DNA of 64,000 nt from Perca fluviatilis (lineage: Eukaryota > Chordata > Actinopteri > Perciformes > Percidae), in contig NC_053128.1 of assembly GCF_010015445.1 (NCBI RefSeq), positions 4,475,346-4,539,345 on the forward strand, read 5' to 3'. The translations under genes and the position numbers were made by a program. Positions 30,584 through 64,000 of the stretch are shown piece by piece (position 1 is the stretch's first letter; every line of letters starts with the position of its first letter). Under the pieces are notes generated by a model. The model saw nothing but the letters and a program-made list of their open reading frames with translations, did not search any database and was not told the DNA's origin.

Positions 30584-30835
30584 CATGATTGATTGGAACA
30601 ACAATCGTTGACATTTGTCCAGTATTAAAGGTCCCATGACATGAAAATGTAACTTTTTAAGGTTTGTTAACATTAATATGAGTTCACCCAGCCTGCCTGT
30701 CCATTTGTTTTTCATGACTGATTGGAACAACAATCGTTGACATTTGTCCAGTATTAAAGGTCCCATGACATGAAAATTTAACTTTTTAAGGTTTGTTAAC
30801 ATTAATATGAGTTCACCCAGCCTGCCTATGGTCCC
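30584..30835. repeat. 129 bp tandem duplication including a MITE end
   Basis: CATGATTGATTGGAACAACA at 30584 and CATGACTGATTGGAACAACA at 30713 start two copies of a 129 bp unit differing at a few sites. Each includes TTAAAGGTCCCATGACATG and 60 bp of MITE end plus flank. Confidence 0.9.
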
Positions 30836-31261
30836 CCAGTGGCTAGAAATGGTGATAGGTGTAAACCGAGCCCTGGGTATCCTGCTCTGCCTTTGAGAAA
30901 ATGAAAGCTCAGGTGGGCCGATCTGGACTCTTCTCCTTCTGAGGTCATAAAGAGCAAGGTTACCTCCCCTTTCTCTGCTTTGCCCACCCAGAGAATTTAG
31001 CCCACCCATGAGAGAGAGACATCATGGCTTTCAAACGAGCAAAGTGGCAGTTGGTCAAGGCCACACCCCACCCTCCACCTTGCCCCCCCTCCTCCTCAAT
31101 AGCTATAGACACAGAAATGGCACATACTAAGGAAAGCTCATTGTGGGACTGGCTCTAGTGGCTGTAATTCTGCACCAAGGCTGAATTTCGGGAAATAGAC
31201 TTCAGATACAGTATTAGGGCTATAAAAGCATCCAAAGAGCACCATGTCATGGGACCTTTAA
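30754..31261. mobile_element. TTAA-flanked MITE, 508 bp
   Basis: Begins TTAAAGGTCCCATGACATG and ends with the perfect complement CATGTCATGGGACCTTTAA. TTAA duplication at 30754-30757 and 31258-31261. This end is common in fish piggyBac/Kolobok-like MITEs. No coding capacity. Confidence 0.93.
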
Positions 31262-31264
31262 GCG

Positions 31265-31500
31265 AGACCGCTGCATTCGGCAGCAGCAAACAAGCTACAA
31301 TGTAAGTTAATAGGGCACTTGTCCAGCTCGTTTTGCCGCTGACAGGCTCAGAATAATATTCTAAGTGTCTGACAACGTTATGGAGAGGATCCCTAAAGAG
31401 ATAGACCTGTAAAACCTTTCTGTTTTAACCAGAAACAGCTCTGAAGTCGCTAGCGCTAAACCTACCAGACTCCATTTAAAAAAGCAATACTTTTAGCGTG
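31265..31500. repeat. Dispersed repeat related to 62842-63390
   Basis: CGGCAGCAGCAAACAAGCTA, CTAAGTGTCTGACAACGTTA, GGATCCCTA and CCAGACTCCATTTAAA blocks occur in the same order at 62852-63090. Only one half of the palindromic element is present. Confidence 0.7.
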
Positions 31501-32519
31501 TATAGAACCAACATATTTCTACACATGTGCGACTCACATCATGTAGGGACTCACATTGTGTATTTACAAGAGTTCACTTTCTCTGGGCCTGGGCAGGCCT
31601 TCGGCATGACAGTGGCTGCAGGTTTCATTTTGGATTGCTTATTTAGTTATCTTGTTTAAGTTATGTTGTTTCCTTTTTGATTATTAAGTTGGGTTTAAAA
31701 AGGATAATAGATGGATGTATCCTTTGGCAGCCAGAGAGTGTTCTCTCTGTTTTTTGTCACAGCCTAGGAGCAGGGTTCTAACACTATCCAAACATTATTC
31801 TCATGAAGCTCAGCGCAAATTCTTTCAGGAAGACTTCTATATTACGCAATCCCCACTATCTCTCCCTAAAACTATTTAGCTGTTAAGAGGCGTTTACTTT
31901 TCAGTAAACCAATCAGAATTGGCCACGAAATTCATGATCCAATTACAGCATGACATTCTGCTTTAAATGTCTTCTCTCCTTGCTATCAGCTTTTTTTTCA
32001 GGCAAACGTGCAACCCTCCTCCTCCCCTTCCATCTCCGGGCATCGGCAATCATTGCAACCTGAGTCCCTTTCTGGCAGACAGGTCCTTGGGTTCCCTCTC
32101 TGCCATCACCAGTGTCTAGGCTCCATCTGGGGGAATATGTTGGCTTCTATACCCCTTTAAATATTATTAATGATGTTGTCTAATCCCCAAAGACTCTGTA
32201 CATTTCATAGTATGCTTATTTTCAATAAATATTTGCATATCTGCAACGAAGTCTCTCCAGACTGAATTGCCTTTAGTAGTAGTTTTTCTCATTGTAATCA
32301 GTTTTAGGCAATGTTTTCAGTAAGACCTTTTTCAAAAATATATTTGTGTACACTGCACAATTACATAAACATAATGTACAAATAAAGTTATAACAGAGAA
32401 AAATGCAGTGTTTTTTTTATTTCGAAATTATTTCTTGCACCATTGATGATACATATGTTGATACACTCAAGTTATTTTACTCATGTAGTTATACATAAAT
32501 AGATTTCACAAGTGTTGTT
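31501..32519. other. No gene recognised
   Basis: A/T-rich DNA with CT-rich stretches (about 31985-32110). No frame, repeat partner or RNA gene is seen here. Confidence 0.5.
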
Positions 32520-32705
32520 TATCCATCCATCTTTGTCCGCTTAACCGGGGTCGGGTTGTGGGGGCAGCAGCTCCAGCAGGGGACTCCAAACTTCCCTTTC
32601 CTGAGTCACATTAACCAGCTCCGACTGGAGGATCCTGAGGCGTTCCCAGGAGATATAATCCCTCCGCCAAGTCCTGGGTCTTCCCCAAGGCCTCCTCCCA
32701 GCTGG
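32520..32705 (-). mobile_element. LINE ORF C-terminal and tail fragment
   Basis: Minus-strand reading includes GRPRTWRRDYISWERLRI, a variant of the GRPRxRWxDYIS-LAWERL ending of Rex/RTE-type fish LINEs, then LLELLPPQPDPG. It ends in GATGGATGG-type tail on that strand. 5' truncated; exact clade uncertain. Confidence 0.7.
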
Positions 32706-33747
32706 ACTCCCTATTGTTTAGTCATAGACTAATCTTTTCTTGTTTGAGATAACCCTGTAGACACCTCCCTTATTGAGGAATTCCCCACTAAAAGTCTTGA
32801 CACTGAACATTCTGTGCCAGGTTGACTCATCAGTGGATGTGACGTCAGTGTGAGTGGAGGAAACACCAAACAAACATCTTAGCTCTTACATGTCATTTAT
32901 TCATTAATCAAATGTTACAGCTATACCTTTCCCAATATTTGCAGACATAGGGAAATATCTATTGTGTAAAAGTGAAATAGCAAGCAAAGAGTTCTGTAAA
33001 GCTGAGTGACAAGTGCAAGTTGGTGGCATCATCAAAACTAATATGCAGCTTCAGAGATTATCACAGTTTCATTCTTTGTATTAAGACATTCATACATGTG
33101 CGTAAAAATATACTGGTCAGTAAAGCACACAAAATGTTTTAATTAAGGTTGTTTTCTTTGTCATAGCATTTCTAGGCCAAAGGTAAATTCTCATCAAGTA
33201 ACATATTCTAAAGAGGCACTGCTGAATTGCAGGGGAGAATCCATGTTGGACCAGGAGACCATGGCAAAATGACAAATAAAAGATAAAAGCACAAGTTTTT
33301 ACAGTTGTATCCAATAAAACTGTATAATAAACACAAAGGGTTAATATCAAGAAATACTATAGAGAATTAAAGCTAAACTGAAGATTTCTGGGCAATAAAA
33401 CACATGTTACCAGACAGCAATGTAATTATTTCCATTGCACACGCCTGGAAATATTAAAATATACTAAAAAGACTGCAAGACTTTATGTCATGATGCAGGA
33501 ACATCTGGAATATTGGTTATATCGTTTGTATCATCCTAAACAGTCACAACTTCAGGCATCCAGTGCTGCAAATACTTTTTCTTCAGAACACTCTTTGCTT
33601 GCTAAGAAAAAAGGTACAATATTTTTGAAACCCTTTAATGACCATGAAATAGGGTTCCAAAGTACATGAAGGCAGACATCTGCATGTAGCTGAAGCCTAG
33701 TTGATGTTTTTCTTTTTAAGATTTTCTTTACGAAGGCACATCACGGG

Positions 33748-33808
<61 letters not shown>

Positions 33809-34693
33809 TTTTTTTAAGCAACGAGCTCCTATTCTCTTTATAATGCATCACACTAGGCATGTTTGTATCAGTATTTGGAAAAAACTGCTCTGACAGAAAA
33901 ATATGACATCTATGGAATTACATTTGTTTAAAATGATACATTTCGAAAACGGAACATTTTTGCAAAATTGTAGATTGTGGAGAAATTACAATCATGCAAC
34001 TAATCGTTTAATTTGAGCAAACAAAAATGTATTCTGTGCTCAATAAATATAATTGCAGGTTTTCCGTTATCCACATAAACTCACAATATTAATTTGTTTG
34101 ACTAATTTTGCCTTGTTTAAATTCCCTGCTCTATGCACTCTCAAATAGTGGCTTTCTTGCTCTCTCAACATCCCTGCTACAGTATACGCTTTCATAATTT
34201 CAGCCAAACGGAAAATTGGGAGTCCATAATTTATGTTTTTGTCAGATTTGATTACAAGTAGGATTATCGGTCACTGAGTAAGTACCTGGAGTATGGTAAC
34301 CAAATTCTGAAGCTGGACACAAAGTGAGTTAAAACGCATTTGCAATTTGTCTTGTTTATTTAGCTGTTTTATAAAAGGAACTATTTGGCTGCAGCAAGGA
34401 AAACACACCAATTCTTTAGTAAGTAGAAAATAATTTTTTGTATGTTCAAATGAAACTTTAGTTTAAGTTTTACCAGTCTCAATGTTTTGTGTCCTAATCA
34501 TTTCTCAAAAAATATTTTTCTGTGCTCAAAATGTCTACATGACACAAATATAATGCCATAGATATATTTTGTGGAAAAATAAAAGGATTGGAACCATGGA
34601 ACAAATGTAGATAAACTTGTTTCATATGTGTGCATGTGTGTGGACTTTGGTTGACCATTTAGTTGTTTAGACATGCTCATTGAGAGTTGGTGG
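32706..34693. other. No gene recognised; (TA)n run at 33751-33797
   Basis: A/T-rich intergenic DNA downstream of pip5kl1. Only a TA microsatellite of about 23 units and a short CA run stand out. Confidence 0.5.
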
Positions 34694-35858
34694 TTAAAGG
34701 TGCAATATGTAATACTGACAGCTAGTGTTTAAAATAGTTACTGCAGTACAGATTCAAAATACTGGAGAGAGTCGTCTCCCCCGCCCCCTCCTCCCCAGTT
34801 CACGTTTGTTGCTAGGCTGAGACCGCAGCATCCACAACAATGTTGCTAGACGCTTGTCTCACATAGGCAGACATTACTCCACAGCTCAGCGGAGTAGCTA
34901 ACGTTAGATGTTGGCTATATTGACAGTCATAAAAGCCCATGCTCACGTGGAGCTCTGTACCCAACTGACAGACAAAGGTTTTCGGCTTAGAATTATTATA
35001 AACTGCTAAAAATCCCACAACCTGGCTGTCCTCTCCACACGCCAGAAAGACACGCTTCCTCGGTTTAGAATTACGATAGGAACCGCTAAAAATACCACTA
35101 CCTTGCTGTCCTCTTCCACCCGACTGAACACACTTCATTGGCTTAGAATTACGGCAACAATCGCTAAACACACTGCAAACTCACAGTCCTCTCTTCCCGA
35201 TTTACAGCCCCCCTCTCTTGGCTTCAAATAACTCACCGCTGTCGGCTACGGCCGCTGAACATGCTACACGTTGTAAACAGCCGTGGCCCGCTTTGCCTGG
35301 TCCTCCGGTAACGTTAGCAGTTAGCAGGGTTAGCATGGCGGCGTTAGTCAGGACCAGTCGGGATAACTTCAATGGCTGTGTCTCAATTGTTTGAGTATTG
35401 TTGAGTAACCAACTTGGGTACTCTTGCTGTATAATTCAATGTGAGTAGCTACAGGAATGTTGAAATTACCCAGAAGGGTTTGTTACGTCTCTGGCCATGC
35501 AATTGTTAGAAACATGCGTTTTTTTAATGTCGGGCAGAATCTATCTCCGTTGATCCTGTTCGTTTGTTTGCTGCTTTCATGGCTGTACTAACGTTACAGC
35601 TGTAGCGCGCTGGGTTTAGGTTTTTACAGGTATATCTGGCAACCCGGTCTGGCTGTCAAACTGGGCCGTTGATAACAACACACAGGCCAAAACACAAAAC
35701 AGAAATTCCGTCACGGAACAGAAATTTCAAAAGGAGAAATTAGCATTGTTGTCAGAAAAGATGGTATTTCAACTTAGCATGTTTCCTTAATATCTGATGA
35801 CGCATTGGGGTAATTTTGGGATTTATTACAGTAAATATATTACATTTTGGACCTTTAA
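34694..35858. mobile_element. 1.2 kb TTAA element, reverse copy, in the pip5kl1 3' flank
   Basis: Begins TTAAAGGTGCAATATGTAAT and ends ACATTTTGGACCTTTAA; interior matches 1198-2388 in reverse, including the GTAGCGCGCTGGGTTT and AGAAATTCCGTCACGGAA blocks. It ends 22 nt from the pip5kl1 stop codon. Confidence 0.9.
35822..35827 (-). promoter_or_regulatory. AATAAA just downstream of the pip5kl1 stop, inside a MITE
   Basis: On the minus strand AATAAA lies 54-59 nt after the stop codon, within the terminal part of the 34694-35858 transposon. It is the first canonical polyadenylation hexamer after the stop. Use of the site is inferred, not shown. Confidence 0.4.
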
Positions 35859-35880
35859 GTCTCCACCATTCATCCAGGGC

Positions 35881-60080
<24,200 letters not shown>

Positions 60081-60480
60081 CTGGGGGACAGAAAAATACA
60101 CAAATCCAAAAGGTATGACTGCTGTGCATTCACCTGCTACTGTAAACACGGGAGAGGTTTTCAAAGCTCAAGCAAAAAGAAATCAAAGAGTAAGTAGAGG
60201 CCAGAGAGGCCAATGACGAACACAAAAGACAGCTGACTGTCAGTTGAGTCTTTAACAGGGTAACTATGGAAACCAACACCAAGGCATGATAGCCTCATGG
60301 GATGTGTCCTTCAACTACCACATCTCTTCATTAAAACACATTTTAAATGTTCAATTATGTGTTACAGTAAATGAAGAAACAAACAGCAAAAGTACAATAA
60401 TATCACATTAGTTAGTGTCCATTTCTCTGTGCTATAAAGCTCCATCTTCTATAAACAATTATCTGCACTGTTGGACTGGA
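60081..60480. other. Upstream flank of pip5kl1 exon 1, promoter not identified
   Basis: Minus-strand upstream DNA. I see the pyrimidine tract of the acceptor but no CpG island, TATA box or clear 5' UTR exon. Confidence 0.45.
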
Positions 60481-60504
60481 TAATAGTTATTTACGTTGTT
60501 GATT

Positions 60505-60770
60505 AATCTCTTGATTATTTTCTCGATCCGTTGTTTGGTCGTGAAAAATGACGATAAGCGTTTCCCAAAGCCCAAATTGACTTCCTCCAATGTCTTGTTT
60601 TATCCACAACTCAAAGATATTCAGTTTACTGTCAAAGAGGAGTGAAGAAACTAGAAAATATTCCCATTTAAGAAGCAGGAATCAAAGAATTTTTACCTTT
60701 TTTCCATAAAAATGATTTAAACTAATTAAACTAACGATTAATCAACTATCAAAATAGTTGGCAATTACGT
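60505..60770. repeat. Dispersed repeat, partner of 40900-41135
   Basis: Contains ACTCAAAGATATTCAGTTTA, GTCAAAGAGGAGTGAAGAAA and CGATTAATCAACTATCAAAA. Confidence 0.7.
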
Positions 60771-60849
60771 TGGAATTAATGCCCCCAACGTAATTGCCAT
60801 GAAGTCCATTAATTCCTGACAATAGACACCTTAAAGGGCATTAACCTGC

Positions 60850-62840
60850 TTATACCATGGTCACTTGCCAAATAATTTTTTTTTTTGGGACCATTCATTG
60901 CGTTTTACGACCAAAATCTAAAGTTTTTTCAAACAATAACTCCGTTTCCCTGGACACACCTGAGGATTTTGACAAATACCTGGAACAATCATTCCTATCC
61001 AATAAGGTTCTTATGCAATGCAAACGTTGTTCAGTAAATAGGACAGACCTTAGATACGACTTTCCACACTTAGCAACGCAATGCTGGCAAGTTTCAACGT
61101 CAATAACACTGTGTACGGTTGAAAATCAGGAAATATAATTTGACATTTTGTTTAATAACAAGACAAGCAAGCTATCCAGCCATGACATTGTCCCCAAATG
61201 ATCCACCATGTAAACTATCGACCGCAGCCTGAAGTAGCAAGTTGAACAGCGACCAGGATGAGAGATGATCGCTATGAAACAATGTTCAGAGGGGCAGTGT
61301 AACTTCCTTCTTTCAGCTTGTGTGTTAGCGCCATTGTGTGGTGTTACAGCAATGGCAGATAACCTTATTGTTTACATCGCACAGCAGCCTCTTTGAAATA
61401 AATTCAAGAAACCACACTCTGCACCCAGTTAGCAGTAAAACGAGGACACATTGTTGTATATTATTATCTTACATAAGATGCTTTCGCTTTACAAAGGTTC
61501 ACAGATGCTGCACAGGTGTACATGTCATCTACAGCCAGACAGTAAAATAGTTTAAGCATATTTACATGATTAAAACCTGCATCAGCAACCTCCATCTCCT
61601 TGTGGATTTTATGATTGTAGACAAAATTCAACTCAGCAGACCAAGAATCAAGAGCCTTCTGACCGTGGGTCTGAGCTCGTCTCTCCTCTACCCACTGCAG
61701 CCCAGTATCCCCAGAATTACGTCTATATTTGAAGGATCTGAACCTCACAATTTATGTCCCATGCCAATGCAGGAAGCATTGAATAGTCCACTAATTCTGA
61801 CCTGTGTGCATTTTTAAAAGCAGTCTTTGTTACACTTATAGATGCATTTAAAGTCTTGATTTGTTGATGTATGTCCAAATTTTATAAATCTTGTATTATT
61901 TCTGCAATCTTTACAACCACAGACTGCAACTACAGTAAACTTGAAAAAAATAAGCCATGTCCAAGTTATTAATTTTGTTCCTCTTAACATAATTATAACT
62001 CACATTTAATTATAATTTCTACTAATCATCTAACTTCTCAACAAGCAGAGCTCATGTCTGACTAAAACTCAACCTCCAGCCTGTACCACATCTTCAGCTG
62101 CCACTGCGATTACGTTACAACATTAACCTCTTTTGTAAGTTAGGCAGCCATGCTATTGGGTAGTTCCATAGCAACAAGCATGATGCAAAGCTTCTTGCAC
62201 CTTTTAAGCTCTTGTCTCTGTTACTAGGGACGCTCAGAGCTGCACTTTGCATTTGACCATGAAACAAAAGCTGTGACCCTGTTTGATGGTTGGGGAGATG
62301 GCCAAAGCCACACATGGTAACAGCCAGCAATGGTATTATTGTACACAATTTCACCTAATTTTGTTAACTGCACATTTCTGTTGCAGTCAGCCACATCCAA
62401 ACAATTCATGCTCACAAAAGCACACATTATTTGATTTGTAATCTACATATTTATTTTCTTTAGCCTTGCACTGTTTAAATGGGGGGCATACTTGGTGGAG
62501 ATAAAGGTGTGGCCAATTGTTAATTCTTGTTTTATACAGTATTCTTTAGCACTTTTTGGGTAAATATTAAAAAAACTCTTTTTTTAAGGAAACTCCTGTT
62601 CTCCTCATTGCCTCACTGCTTCTGATAGTCCACATAAGTGTTCAGGCTGGTGGGGTTTGAACAAATCTTGGTTGGATGCACAGTGTGTACTTGAACTTGA
62701 ATATAACAAGTCTGGCCAACAGACATTTAAGCAGGTGTACAAACTCACTATGTTAAAGCTTTATAGGGGTAACTGTTTTTATTTCCCAAGTGTTTGTGTC
62801 TAGGTGACTGATGGGAACAACAATCTCTGAAATTGCAAGA
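60850..62840. other. No gene recognised
   Basis: Several frames under 95 codons on both strands, none with a recognised domain. A minus-strand stretch at 61464-61748 is bordered by a GCTGCAG acceptor-like site but matches nothing I know. Confidence 0.45.
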
Positions 62841-62841
62841 T

Positions 62842-63390
62842 TGCTGGAGTCGGCAGCAGCGAAACAAGCTACAATGTAAGTTAATTGCGCACCTTCAGTT
62901 TACGTCCACAGAAGTGCTTGTTTTGCCACTGACAGCTCATATTATTTTTCTAAGTGTCTGACAACATTGTGGAAAGGATCCCTACAGAGGTCGACTGTTT
63001 TGTTAAAGAGTAAAATCCTTTTAACAGAAAAACATCCCCAAAATCATCATCTTGGCTATCACCAAATCAACCAGACTCCATTTAAATAAACCGTAATTTT
63101 ATCGTCATAGATTGCACGTCATTCAAAGTCAACAGAAACAAACTTAAACTATCAAAAGCCATCCTGGTTCGTCTTTCCATTGTTCATCATTGTCAATCAC
63201 TGTTTGACAATGATGGTTTGGTTAAAATAAACACATAACTTACTGATTTACATGTGGAAATATACTGGATCTATACATGCTAAAAGTATTGTTTATTTAA
63301 ATGGAGTCTGGTGGGTTTAGCGACAGCTCTCTCAGGACAGTTTTTGATTAAACAAAAAGGTCTGTCTCGCTAACATTAGTCACTTAGACA
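62842..63390. mobile_element. Palindromic MITE
   Basis: CCAGACTCCATTTAAATAAA (63070) pairs with TTTATTTAAATGGAGTCTGG (63293), and flanking stretches pair further out (GACAACATTGTGG region with the TCTGTCTCGC region less well). A half copy lies at 31265-31500. Confidence 0.7.
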
Positions 63391-64000
63391 CCAATGCATG
63401 AGAAAATAGGGTCCAGGTTGAAAAAAAGTGTTAAATTTAAAGTGGCACTGATCAATGTAATCATAAAAACAATAGATGAAATTGAAATGTGTAATGTGAT
63501 AAGTGTTGCAGATAGTGATAGAGAGTTGTCACTCAATTCTATAGGTCCCCTATAGCTCTTTAGTGTCTTTCACCTCTTTGTTTTTGGTTTTACGGCCTGC
63601 AACTTCAATGTTGAACTGTATGAGCAAAGTGAATGCCCTCAGTGGTTGGTAGAAACCAAAACAGAGCTAAGTAACAAGAGAGACAGAGAGTAACAATTTG
63701 ACTTATTCGTTGGGGGGCCAGAAACACAAATTCAAACAAATGCTAATGCTGCTCTTTGTCTGCTGGATATATAAATGGGCAACTCTTTGCTAAAATGGTC
63801 CAACTTAGTAATATGTCTTTGTTGTGTTTACAGCTTGTTCTGCTGCCCCAAATTGACCAAAATAGCAATGCTTTAACAAATGAACATGTTACAGGTGTGA
63901 GATCCACTAGTTATAAACTTCTACTATATATATATATATATAGTGTATATACTTCTACTACTGCAAGACGGAGTTACATGACTGACATGATGGTATAGCT
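63391..64000. other. No gene recognised; short (TA)n at 63924-63942
   Basis: Window edge; no supported feature apart from a short TA run. Confidence 0.5.

Noticed and set aside
61464..61748. 94-codon minus-strand frame as a coding exon of another host gene
   Set aside because: Acceptor-like site is present but the donor is weak (GTTGCT), no domain is recognised, and no neighbouring exon continues it.

Overview
This is a vertebrate, almost certainly teleost fish, genomic window. Evidence: split eukaryotic exons with GT/AG borders, long AT-rich introns, CA/GT microsatellites, and repeat families typical of spiny-rayed fish (L2 and Tx1/L1-like LINEs, ZBED-type hAT, PIF/Harbinger, Tc1, TTAA-target MITEs, a tRNA-derived SINE and a gamma/epsilon-like endogenous retrovirus). 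Only one conventional host gene is supported.

Host gene: a pip5kl1-like gene (phosphatidylinositol-4-phosphate 5-kinase-like 1) lies on the minus strand from 60080 (first recognised ATG) down to 35881 (stop). Nine coding exons join in frame into a predicted 450-residue protein. About 23 kb of its 24 kb span is intron filled with transposons. A TTAA-type MITE begins 22 nt after the stop codon and supplies the nearest AATAAA.

Layout. 0-2.5 kb: LINE fragments and a 1.2 kb inverted-repeat element. 2.5-13.5 kb: a tandem field of an unclassified repeat (here 'R') repeatedly invaded by other elements; an L2 LINE with a 5' inversion, a ZBED-hAT and two Harbinger-like elements sit in it, and sister copies in the same window preserve several empty sites. 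13.5-23.6 kb: an endogenous retrovirus with 98.6% identical LTRs but ruined genes, two separate Gag-like modules, a serine-tRNA-like primer site and a Tx1/L1 insertion in its leader. 23.6-25.6 kb: a 0.36 kb repeat, a dispersed repeat and a palindromic Tc1-like element. 25.6-30.5 kb: a decayed ZMYM/TTF-type hAT transposase gene split by an 842 bp hAT element (8 bp duplication) and a 1272 bp element (6 bp duplication) and cut off by a Tx1/L1-like LINE. 30.5-35.9 kb: MITEs and otherwise featureless DNA. 35.9-60.1 kb: pip5kl1 with intronic elements, including a ~2.1 kb palindrome in intron 1. 60.1-64 kb: upstream DNA with a few repeats.

All readings come from inspection by eye; alignments are approximate except where a target duplication, splice junction or reading frame fixes the boundary. 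No database was searched.
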